From an uncultured Eubacteriales bacterium (GTDB taxonomy: Bacteria; Bacillota; Clostridia; Oscillospirales; Oscillospiraceae): 16,184 bases of DNA. Below the pieces are notes generated by a model. It was given only the letters and a program-made list of their open reading frames with translations. It did no database searches and had not been told where the DNA came from. The DNA is taken from NCBI GenBank assembly GCA_900551355.1, contig URVR01000019.1, positions 1-16,184 on the forward strand, in the 5' to 3' direction. The position numbers were made by a program, and so were the translations under genes. This document shows, piece after piece, positions 1 through 6,149 of the stretch. Numbering within the stretch: position 1 is the stretch's first letter; each line of letters begins with the position of its first letter.

Positions 1-33
1 TCTCGTGGGCTCGGAGATGTGTATAAGAGACAG
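1..33. other. Nextera transposase adapter remnant (sequencing artefact)
   Basis: The first 33 bases match the Illumina Nextera Read 2 adapter lacking its first G, and they end in the 19-base Tn5 mosaic end (positions 15-33, AGATGTGTATAAGAGACAG). Genomic sequence begins at 34, in the middle of livH. Translating through the adapter gives the artefact peptides MCIRDR and MYKRQ, so no start codon in this stretch should be accepted. Natural Tn5 is unlikely, because the flanking bases are the synthetic adapter handle and not an IS50 end. Confidence 0.97.
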
Positions 34-270
34 AACCACATGGCCGGCTCCACCCCCGGCATCAAGGCATTTATCGCCGCGGTGGTGGGCGGCATCGGCT
101 CCGTGCCCGGCGCGGTGGTGGGCGCACTGCTCATCGGCGTGGTGGAGAGCCTGGCCAAGGCATTCGGACTGGCGGATTTCAGCGACGTCATTTCCTTCGC
201 GCTGCTGATCATCATTCTGGTCATCAAGCCCACGGGCCTCTTCGGAGAGAAAACGACGGAGAAGGTGTGA
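34..270 (+). CDS. livH: Branched-chain amino-acid ABC transporter permease LivH, C-terminal fragment
   Basis: This is the last 78 residues of a LivH-type inner-membrane permease, which forms the translocation channel with LivM. The fragment has the family's conserved GIKAFIAAVVGGIGSVPGA segment (the cytoplasmic loop that contacts the ATPases), a hydrophobic helix (GALLIGVVESL), a final membrane helix (VISFALLIIILVI) and the typical end KPTGLFGEK. The 5' part is missing because the contig is joined to adapter at 33/34; this is an assembly edge and not a biological truncation. The stop codon lies 4 bases before livM. A substrate-binding protein gene would be expected upstream but is outside the window. 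The exact substrate (Leu/Ile/Val or a related compound) cannot be read from the permease. Confidence 0.9.
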   Translation, partial: NHMAGSTPGIKAFIAAVVGGIGSVPGAVVGALLIGVVESLAKAFGLADFSDVISFALLIIILVIKPTGLFGEKTTEKV

Positions 271-274
271 GAAG

Positions 275-1381
275 ATGAAAACGACATTTTGGGAGAAAAA
301 CAAGCGCACCCTCTGCAACCTGATCCTGGTGGCGGTGCTGGTGGCGCTGGTGGGCTGTGTGGATGCCTTCGCGCCGTCCTCGTCCATGTGGTTCCCGGTG
401 CTGCGCAAGGTGTGCACCTTCGCGCTGGCGGCGGTGGCCATGAACCTGCTCAACGGCTTTACCGGCCTGTTCTCGCTGGGTCAGGCGGGCTTTATGCTGC
501 TGGGCGCCTACGCCTACGCCATTCTGACCATCCCGGTGGAGCTGCGGGGCACCGTGTTCCGCAACTACGGCGACAGTCTGGTGCAGTTCCAGATGCCGCT
601 GGTGCTGGCGCTGCTGGTGGCCGGTGTGGTGGCCGCGTTCTTCGCGTTTCTCATCGGCCTGCCGGTGCTGCGGCTGAAGAGCGACTATCTGGCCATCGCC
701 ACACTGGGCTTTGCGGAGATCGTCCGCGGTCTGGTGCAGCTGAGCCAGTTCGGCCCGCTGACCAACGGCCCCGACCCGCTGAACAACTTTACCGCGCCGA
801 AGAACGTGATGCCCTACGCCGCCATTGCCGGTGTGTGCATCCTGCTGATCGTGCTGCTGATCAACTCCACCTACGGACGGGCGTTCAAGGCCATCCGGGA
901 CGATGAGATCGCCGCCGAGGCCATGGGCATCAACCTGGCCCGGCACAAGATGATCTCCTTCGTGGTCAGCTCCTTCTTCTGCGGCGTGGCCGGCGCCATG
1001 CTGGCCATGTGCAACACGTCGGTATCCTCCGTGTCCTTTACCACCAGCATGACGTACCAGATCCTGCTGGTCGTGGTGGTGGGCGGCATCGGCTCCGTGT
1101 CCGGCTCCATCATCGCGGCGTTCATCTACTACGCCAGCAGCGAGTGGTGGCTGCGGTTCCTGGATCTGGAGACGTACACCGCGGCGGGTACCCGTATCCC
1201 CCTGCTGGGCTACGGCTTCCGCATGGTGGTGTTCTCCGTGCTGATCATGATCGTGGTGCTGTTCTTCCGGAAGGGCATCATGGGCACCCGTGAGGTGTCC
1301 GTATACGATGACGTCCGGGCGGCGGGACGCTTCCTGAAGAAGCTGTTCGGCGGCAAGACGGCGAAAGGCGGTGCGGCATAA
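275..1381 (+). CDS. livM: Branched-chain amino-acid ABC transporter permease LivM
   Basis: A 368-residue polytopic membrane protein, the second permease of the LivHMGF importer. After a short Lys/Arg-rich N-terminus it has multiple hydrophobic helices and the LivM signature region around residues 55-80 (LNGFTGLFSLGQAGFMLLGA). The conserved loop RAFKAIRDDEIAAEAMGIN lies near residues 200-220, followed by VVVVGGIGSVSGS, the segment expected to couple with LivG/LivF. The C-terminus continues about 35 residues past the last helix as a charged cytoplasmic tail. The ATG at 275 follows the livH stop by 4 bases, with a modest purine-rich binding site inside the end of livH. Its TAA shares one base with the livG start (TAATG), which suggests translational coupling. 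Confidence 0.94.
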   Translation: MKTTFWEKNKRTLCNLILVAVLVALVGCVDAFAPSSSMWFPVLRKVCTFALAAVAMNLLNGFTGLFSLGQAGFMLLGAYAYAILTIPVELRGTVFRNYGDSLVQFQMPLVLALLVAGVVAAFFAFLIGLPVLRLKSDYLAIATLGFAEIVRGLVQLSQFGPLTNGPDPLNNFTAPKNVMPYAAIAGVCILLIVLLINSTYGRAFKAIRDDEIAAEAMGINLARHKMISFVVSSFFCGVAGAMLAMCNTSVSSVSFTTSMTYQILLVVVVGGIGSVSGSIIAAFIYYASSEWWLRFLDLETYTAAGTRIPLLGYGFRMVVFSVLIMIVVLFFRKGIMGTREVSVYDDVRAAGRFLKKLFGGKTAKGGAA

Positions 1382-2235
1382 TGGCGGAAATGAAGAATGT
1401 GCTCCGGGTGGAGCATGTGACCATGCAGTTCGGCGGCGTGGTGGCCGTGGACGATCTGAGCATGGAGGTCAACGAGGGCGAGATCGTGGCCCTCATCGGC
1501 CCCAACGGCGCCGGTAAGACCACGGCGTTCAACGTCATCACCGGCGTATACGCCCCCACCAACGGACAGGTGCTGTTCAACGGGAAAAAGGTGGTGGAGA
1601 ACCACCCCCGGGGAAAGATGCGCCGTCAGTACAAGGGCAAGCATCTGGGCGAGTACAAGGCGGTGCTGGAGCCGACGCCGGATAAGCTGACGAAGATGGG
1701 CATGGCCCGGACGTTCCAGAACATCCGGCTGTGGAAGTCCATGACCGTGTTTGACAACGTGCTGATCGCCAAGCACCTGCGCCGCAGCAGCAATATGTTC
1801 ACCGCTATGTTCCGGCTCAACGCCAAGGAGGAGGCGCGGCAGCGCGCCGAGGTGCTGGAGCTGCTGCGCGTGGTGGGTCTGGAGGATGTGAAGGACGAGC
1901 TGGCCACCAGCCTGCCCTATGGCAAGCAGCGGCGGTTGGAGATCGCCCGGGCGCTGGCCACCGACCCCAAGCTGCTGCTGCTGGACGAGCCGGCGGCGGG
2001 CATGAACCCGCAGGAGACGTTGGAGCTGGCGGAGTTCATCCGGGAGATCCGGGAGAAGTTCCACAAGACGGTGCTGCTTATCGAGCACCACATGGATCTG
2101 GTCATGGACATCGCTGACCGCATCTATGTGCTGGACTTCGGCGAGCTGATCGCACAGGGCACACCGGCGGAGATCCAAAACAACGAGCGCGTCATCGACG
2201 CTTATCTGGGGGTGGCAGAAGATGCTGAAGATTGA
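1381..2235 (+). CDS. livG: Branched-chain amino-acid ABC transporter ATPase LivG
   Basis: A 284-residue ATP-binding subunit that powers LivHM. Visible motifs are Walker A GPNGAGKTT (residues 40-48), the LivG hallmark ARTFQNIRL with Q-loop Gln near 113, an ABC signature LPYGKQRR (178-185) and Walker B LLLLDEP (198-204). The H-loop His is at about 236-237, and the protein ends in the typical LivG C-terminal region. The signature carries YGKQ where LSGGQ is classical, which is usual for LivG (LSYGxQR). A Lys/Arg-rich stretch of roughly 20 extra residues (about 74-102) sits between the first beta-sheet region and the Q-loop, making the protein longer than the E. coli type of about 255 residues. 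The start overlaps the livM stop by one base and the end overlaps livF by 14 bases. Confidence 0.95.
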   Translation: MAEMKNVLRVEHVTMQFGGVVAVDDLSMEVNEGEIVALIGPNGAGKTTAFNVITGVYAPTNGQVLFNGKKVVENHPRGKMRRQYKGKHLGEYKAVLEPTPDKLTKMGMARTFQNIRLWKSMTVFDNVLIAKHLRRSSNMFTAMFRLNAKEEARQRAEVLELLRVVGLEDVKDELATSLPYGKQRRLEIARALATDPKLLLLDEPAAGMNPQETLELAEFIREIREKFHKTVLLIEHHMDLVMDIADRIYVLDFGELIAQGTPAEIQNNERVIDAYLGVAEDAED

Positions 2236-2935
2236 GGACCTGCATGTTTCCTACGGCGGTATCCGCGCGCTGCGGGGCATCAGTCTGGAGGTGCCCGACG
2301 GCAAGATCGTGACGCTGATCGGCGCCAACGGCGCGGGCAAGTCCACCACGCTGCGCACCATCTCCGGTCTGGTGAAGGCCGAGAGCGGCTCCATCACCTA
2401 CGACGGCAAGGAGCTGCTGGGCATGCCCATCAACAAGATCCTGGAGCTGGGCATCGCCCAGTCCCCGGAGGGGCGGCGGGTGTTCCCCAACCTGACGGTG
2501 CTGGAGAATCTGAAGATCGGCGCGTACCTGCGCAAGGACAAGGACGGCATCGAGAAGGACATCAAGTGGGTCTATGAGCTGTTTCCCCGGCTGGAGGAGC
2601 GGCACTGGCAGCAGGCGGGCACCCTGTCCGGCGGCGAGCAGCAGATGCTGGCCGTGGGCCGGGCGCTGATGAGCCGGCCCAAGCTGCTGATGATGGATGA
2701 GCCGTCGCTGGGTCTGGCGCCGCTGGTGGTGCAGGGCATCTTCGACATCATCCGCACCATCAACCAGCAGGGCGTGACGGTGCTGCTCATCGAGCAGAAC
2801 GCCAACATGGCCCTGAAGGTGGCCGACTATGCCTATGTGCTGGAGACGGGCTGCATCACCAAGTCCGGTACCGGCGCGGAGCTGCTGGCGGACGAGTCCA
2901 TCAAGGAAGCCTATCTGGGCAAGAAAAAGAGCTGA
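2222..2935 (+). CDS. livF: Branched-chain amino-acid ABC transporter ATPase LivF
   Basis: A 237-residue second ATPase of the LivHMGF importer. It has Walker A GANGAGKST (34-42), the LivF-typical SPEGRRVFPNLTV after the Q-loop (81-93), signature LSGGEQQ (135-141) and Walker B LLMMDEPSLGL (155-165). The H-loop reads EQN, with Gln in place of His, as is normal for LivF. The ATG lies inside the last codons of livG in another frame (14-base overlap), preceded by a G-rich site (GGGGGTGG) within livG. The length matches the family. It is the last gene of the operon; its stop TGA forms one end of the terminator palindrome. Confidence 0.95.
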   Translation: MLKIEDLHVSYGGIRALRGISLEVPDGKIVTLIGANGAGKSTTLRTISGLVKAESGSITYDGKELLGMPINKILELGIAQSPEGRRVFPNLTVLENLKIGAYLRKDKDGIEKDIKWVYELFPRLEERHWQQAGTLSGGEQQMLAVGRALMSRPKLLMMDEPSLGLAPLVVQGIFDIIRTINQQGVTVLLIEQNANMALKVADYAYVLETGCITKSGTGAELLADESIKEAYLGKKKS

Positions 2936-2987
2936 ACAAAAAAAGAACACCGCTTCACGGCCGTGAAGCGGTGTTCTTTTTTGTTCA
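2933..2987. terminator. Bidirectional terminator shared by livF and ribF, containing both stop codons
   Basis: A near-perfect palindrome. The left half begins at the livF TGA and runs to 2960; the right half runs from 2961 to 2987 and ends with the complement of the ribF TGA. The halves differ only in the A/T run (7 A on the left, 6 T on the right). The core stem GAACACCGCTTCACGG pairs with its complement around a GGCC apex. Each strand has an A-run before and a T-run after the hairpin, so it can terminate transcripts from both sides. Confidence 0.93.
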
Positions 2988-3893
2988 GGGGGTCGTCTGG
3001 AAGTAGGCGCGGGTCTGGGCGATGTTCTGCTGGATCTGCTGGCGCAGATCCTCCAGCGAGGCGAATTTCCGCTCGCCCCGCAGGCGGCGGCAGAAGTCCA
3101 GACGGATGGTCTGACCGTAGAGGTCGCCGTCAAAGTCCAGCAGGAACGTCTCCACGGAGACGGCGTCGCTGTCGGACACCGTGGGGCGGGTGCCTACGTT
3201 GGTGACGCCGGCAAAGCTGCGGCCGTCCGGCAAGTAGACCCGGGTGATGTATACGCCGTGGGCCGGCACCAGCACATGGGGCGGCATGGTCAGGTTCACC
3301 GTGGGGATGCCGATGGTGCGGCCGATGCGCTGGCCGTGCTCCACCGTGCGGCTGAGGCAGTGGCGGTGGCCCAGAAATTCGGCGGCGCGCTCCACATCCC
3401 CCGCCTCCACCAGCGTGCGGATGTAGGTGGAGCTGACGGTGATGCCGTCGTGCACCACCTCCGGGATGATGTCGCAGCCCAGGCCCAGCTGGGCGCATTT
3501 CTCCTGCAGGAGCTGGGCGTTTCCGGCGTTTTTGTGGCCGAAGCGGTGGTCGTGGCCCGCCACCAGATGCACCGCGCCATAGCGCTTGACCAGCAGCTCC
3601 GTGACGAAGTCCTCCCACGACATGATCATCATATCGCGGTCAAAGGGGGCCAGAATGATCCGGTCGATGCCGTAGAGCCGGCGGATCAGGCCCTGCCGGT
3701 CCTCCGCCGAGTTGATGAGGTACACCGGCTGGCCGGTGACCACCTCCTTGGGCGGGCGGTCGAAGGTAAAGACGGCAGGCTCCGCGCCCAGTTCACGGGC
3801 GCGCTCCGCTGTTTTTTGCAGCAGGGCGCCGTGGCCCCGGTGTACGCCGTCGAAAAAGCCGAGGGCTATCACAGTTCGTTCCAAGGTGTTCAC
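2985..3893 (-). CDS. ribF: Bifunctional riboflavin kinase / FAD synthetase RibF
   Basis: A 302-residue cytoplasmic enzyme that phosphorylates riboflavin to FMN and adenylates FMN to FAD. The N-terminal FAD-synthetase (nucleotidyltransferase) domain carries GFFDGVHRGH (12-21), the HxGH-like nucleotide-binding motif, and SSTYIR (154-159). The C-terminal flavokinase domain carries GIPTVN (195-200), an NVGTRPT loop (232-238) and VETFLLDFDGDLYG (247-260). I chose the GTG at 3893: its G overlaps the truB stop (GTGA) and it begins two residues before the conserved LERTVIALG. The reading frame stays open upstream inside truB but has no homology there. It is the last gene of the nusA-infB operon, and its stop is inside the shared terminator. 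Confidence 0.94.
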   Translation of the reverse strand: MNTLERTVIALGFFDGVHRGHGALLQKTAERARELGAEPAVFTFDRPPKEVVTGQPVYLINSAEDRQGLIRRLYGIDRIILAPFDRDMMIMSWEDFVTELLVKRYGAVHLVAGHDHRFGHKNAGNAQLLQEKCAQLGLGCDIIPEVVHDGITVSSTYIRTLVEAGDVERAAEFLGHRHCLSRTVEHGQRIGRTIGIPTVNLTMPPHVLVPAHGVYITRVYLPDGRSFAGVTNVGTRPTVSDSDAVSVETFLLDFDGDLYGQTIRLDFCRRLRGERKFASLEDLRQQIQQNIAQTRAYFQTTP

Positions 3894-4753
3894 GCTCCGA
3901 AAAAGTTTTTCAGGGAAGTCAGGGTGCCGTTTTCCGCCCGGCTCAGGCAGAGAAATGTGCCGTCGCCATCGTAGACGCGGTACAGGCCGTCGGGCACGTC
4001 CGCTGTCAGGGGGTTGCCGCAGCGGCAGCGCCGCTCCGCCTCCGGGGAGGGGACGGCATAGGCGGGGTATTGGCGGAACAGGGAGTCGGCGGGAGCCAGC
4101 AGCGCCTCGCCGTGGGCCTGCACCTCCTCCAGGGTGTGGCTGTCCGCCAGGGTGAAGCCGGCGGCCATGGTGCGCCGCAGAGAGCTCATGCAGCCGCCGC
4201 AGCCCAGAGCCTGTCCCATGTCGTGGCACAGCGTCCGGACGTAGGTGCCCTTGGAGCACAGCACACGCAGCAGCCAATCGCCCTGCGCGTCCTGCCCCAG
4301 CAGCTCCAGCTCGCGGATGGTGACGGGGCGGGCGGGGCGCTCCACCTCCCGGCCCTGACGGGCCAGCTGGTACAGCTTCTGGCCGTTGATCTTGATGGCG
4401 GAGTACATGGACGGCACCTGCAGCAGCGCCCCGGTGAAGCGGGGGAGCAGGGCCTCCAGCGTCTCGCGGGTCACGGAGACGGGACGCCGCTCCAGCACGT
4501 CGCCGGAGGTGTCCTGCGTGTTGGTGACACAGCCCAGATGCAGTCCGGCCACATACTCCTTGTCGCCGGATTCGGCGAAGGACACGGCGCGGGTGGCCTG
4601 TCCCACGAACACCGGCAGCACGCCGGTGGCCATGGGATCCAGCGTCCCGGCGTGGCCCACCTTTCTGGTTTTCAGAAGGCTCCGCAGCTTGCCGCACACG
4701 TCCATGCTGGTCCAGCCGGCGGGCTTGTCGATAATAATGATACCGTTTGCCAT
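3890..4753 (-). CDS. truB: tRNA pseudouridine(55) synthase TruB
   Basis: A 287-residue enzyme that isomerises U55 to pseudouridine in the T-loop of tRNAs. The start MANGIIIIDKPAGWTS is typical. The catalytic motif GHAGTLDPMATGVLPV (33-48) contains the catalytic Asp39, and further family blocks follow (KEYVAG, the Tyr-containing MYSAIKINGQKLY, and a KGTYVRTLCHDMG segment with the conserved Arg). The length is in the usual range, with a PUA-like C-terminal region. It starts 3 bases after the nrnA stop; an AGGAGG about 14 bases before the ATG lies in the end of nrnA. It overlaps ribF by 4 bases. Confidence 0.96.
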   Translation of the reverse strand: MANGIIIIDKPAGWTSMDVCGKLRSLLKTRKVGHAGTLDPMATGVLPVFVGQATRAVSFAESGDKEYVAGLHLGCVTNTQDTSGDVLERRPVSVTRETLEALLPRFTGALLQVPSMYSAIKINGQKLYQLARQGREVERPARPVTIRELELLGQDAQGDWLLRVLCSKGTYVRTLCHDMGQALGCGGCMSSLRRTMAAGFTLADSHTLEEVQAHGEALLAPADSLFRQYPAYAVPSPEAERRCRCGNPLTADVPDGLYRVYDGDGTFLCLSRAENGTLTSLKNFFGA

Positions 4754-4756
4754 AGG

Positions 4757-5713
4757 TTATCCGACGACCTCCTGATAGGAGCGGAGCACGGCGGCGCGCA
4801 CCTCGTCCATGGTGCCGTTGACCGTGGCGCCGGCCGCGGCCTTATGGCCGCCGCCGCCCAGCCGCTGGCAGACGGCGCTGGCGTCCACCCGGGGGCCGGT
4901 GCGCAGGGAGATCTTGACGACGCCGGGCCGCAGCTCCCGCAGGGTCACGCCGCAGTCGCTGCCCTCTACCAGCGCGGCAAGGGAGCTGAGCTCCTCGATG
5001 TCCGCCTCCGTGGCGTGCAGCTCCTGCCGCAGGGACAGGGGGATGGTCATGACCACCACCCGGTCGTGGTCGAAGAGGGTCATGTCCGCCGTCATGCGGG
5101 ACTCCATGGCAAGGCGGGTCCTGCTCTTGGTGCGGAACAGCGCCTTGTTCACGGGGGCGGCGTCGATGCCGGTATCCAGCAGGGCCGCGGCGATGCGATG
5201 GGTCCGGGCGGTGGTGTTGGAGTAGACGAAGCAGCCGGTGTCCGTGGCGATGGCCACATACAGCGGCAGGGCAATGTCCGGCGTCACCGCCGTCAGCAGG
5301 GCGATGATGTCGTGGACGATCTCGCCGCAGGCGGCGGCGTCCGCGTCCAGGCAGGTGCGGGCCGCGAAAAAGCCATGGGAGCCGTGGTGGTCGATGGCCA
5401 GCTCGATGCGCGGGGCGTAGACCGCCGCGTTGTCCGGCAGCAGGTTCAGCGCCGCGATGTCCACGGAGACGACGTGAGCCGGGGCGAAGCCCTCCGGCGC
5501 CCAGTAGGGGGCGGCATAAGGCTCGTAGGTGGCGGTGATCTCCGGATTGGGCAGCAGGTACGCCGTCTTGCCCATATCGCGCAGGGCGCGGCACAGGGCG
5601 GCGGCGCTGCCCACGGTGTCGCCGTCGGGCCGCACATGGGTCAGCAGCAGCACATCGTCCAACGTCCGCAGATAGGACGCCGTCTCCTGTACGGTCAGTG
5701 CATGTCCGCTCAT
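4757..5713 (-). CDS. nrnA: DHH-family phosphoesterase NrnA (oligoribonuclease / pAp phosphatase)
   Basis: A 318-residue DHH/DHHA1 protein. NrnA degrades short RNA oligomers and dephosphorylates 3'-phosphoadenosine 5'-phosphate. Metal-binding motifs are visible: THVRPDGDTVGS (25-36), VSVD (82-85), the signature IDHHGSHG (107-114) and a later Asp in ATDTG (156-160). The C-terminal DHHA1 domain ends in GGGGHKAAAGA (286-296), the substrate-binding loop. Placement between rbfA and truB is the standard Firmicutes position. The start ATG overlaps the rbfA stop (ATGA), so translation is probably coupled. The division of activity between nanoRNA and pAp cannot be read from sequence. Confidence 0.93.
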   Translation of the reverse strand: MSGHALTVQETASYLRTLDDVLLLTHVRPDGDTVGSAAALCRALRDMGKTAYLLPNPEITATYEPYAAPYWAPEGFAPAHVVSVDIAALNLLPDNAAVYAPRIELAIDHHGSHGFFAARTCLDADAAACGEIVHDIIALLTAVTPDIALPLYVAIATDTGCFVYSNTTARTHRIAAALLDTGIDAAPVNKALFRTKSRTRLAMESRMTADMTLFDHDRVVVMTIPLSLRQELHATEADIEELSSLAALVEGSDCGVTLRELRPGVVKISLRTGPRVDASAVCQRLGGGGHKAAAGATVNGTMDEVRAAVLRSYQEVVG

Positions 5714-6096
5714 TCCCGGTCCTCCGGCAGCACGATGTCCGCGTTGGCGGGGTTGGCGGGCTTCACATGGTTCAGAAGGTCCAGAATGTGGGCGCCGTGG
5801 GCGATGGAATCGTCCATGATGAACTGCAGCTCCGGCGTGTAGCGCAGATCCACCTTCTGCCCCAGCTCGTGGCGCAGGTAGCCGGAGGCGGACTTCAGGC
5901 CCTTCATCAGACCCTTTTCGTCCTGGCAGTTCAGGGCGCTGATATAGACCCGGGCGTACCGCAGGTCGCTGGTGGTGTCCACATGGGTGATGGTCAGCAT
6001 GCTCTCGGTGACACGGGGATCCTTCACCGTGCGCAGCAGGCCGGCCAGCGCCTCGCGGATGGCCTCGTTGATGCGGCCGATGCGATTGGATGCCAT
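5710..6096 (-). CDS. rbfA: 30S ribosome-binding factor RbfA
   Basis: A 128-residue late 30S maturation factor that binds near the 5' end of 16S rRNA. It has the family start (SNRIGRINEAIREALAGLL), the DPRV segment, the central block VDTTSDLRYARVYIS, the Ala-x-Gly kink of the KH-like fold (SASGYLR) and the end region LRYTPELQFIMDDS. The ATG at 6096 was chosen because AAAGGAG lies 8 bases upstream and the family homology begins there. The frame is open for a further 46 codons upstream, but that stretch runs through the hairpin and into the end of infB. It is preceded by a possible attenuator and overlaps nrnA by 4 bases. Confidence 0.95.
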   Translation of the reverse strand: MASNRIGRINEAIREALAGLLRTVKDPRVTESMLTITHVDTTSDLRYARVYISALNCQDEKGLMKGLKSASGYLRHELGQKVDLRYTPELQFIMDDSIAHGAHILDLLNHVKPANPANADIVLPEDRE

Positions 6097-6111
6097 AGTA
6101 TCGCTCCTTTC

Positions 6112-6142
6112 AAAAACAGGGGGTGGGCGTCTGCCCACCCCC
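6112..6142 (-). terminator. Intercistronic terminator/attenuator hairpin between infB and rbfA
   Basis: On the minus strand a perfect 10-bp stem (GGGGGTGGGC pairing with GCCCACCCCC, 4-base loop) is followed at once by TGTTTTTG. It begins 7 bases after the infB stop and ends just before the rbfA binding site. The arrangement is that of an intrinsic terminator, but the gene downstream belongs to the same operon. It more likely gives partial termination, or marks an mRNA processing or stability boundary. Confidence 0.75.
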
Positions 6143-6149
6143 TCGTCCG

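Noticed and set aside
1..33. Mosaic end as evidence of a natural Tn5/IS50 element
   Set aside because: The bases before the mosaic end are the synthetic Nextera handle and no transposase or second end is present.
3894..4697. N-terminal extension of ribF into truB (frame open to 4697)
   Set aside because: The extension has no RibF similarity and lies wholly inside truB; the GTG at 3893 gives the normal family length.
4070..5842. A 590-codon plus-strand open frame across truB, nrnA and rbfA
   Set aside because: It crosses three well-supported genes on the other strand, has low-complexity composition and no recognisable domain.
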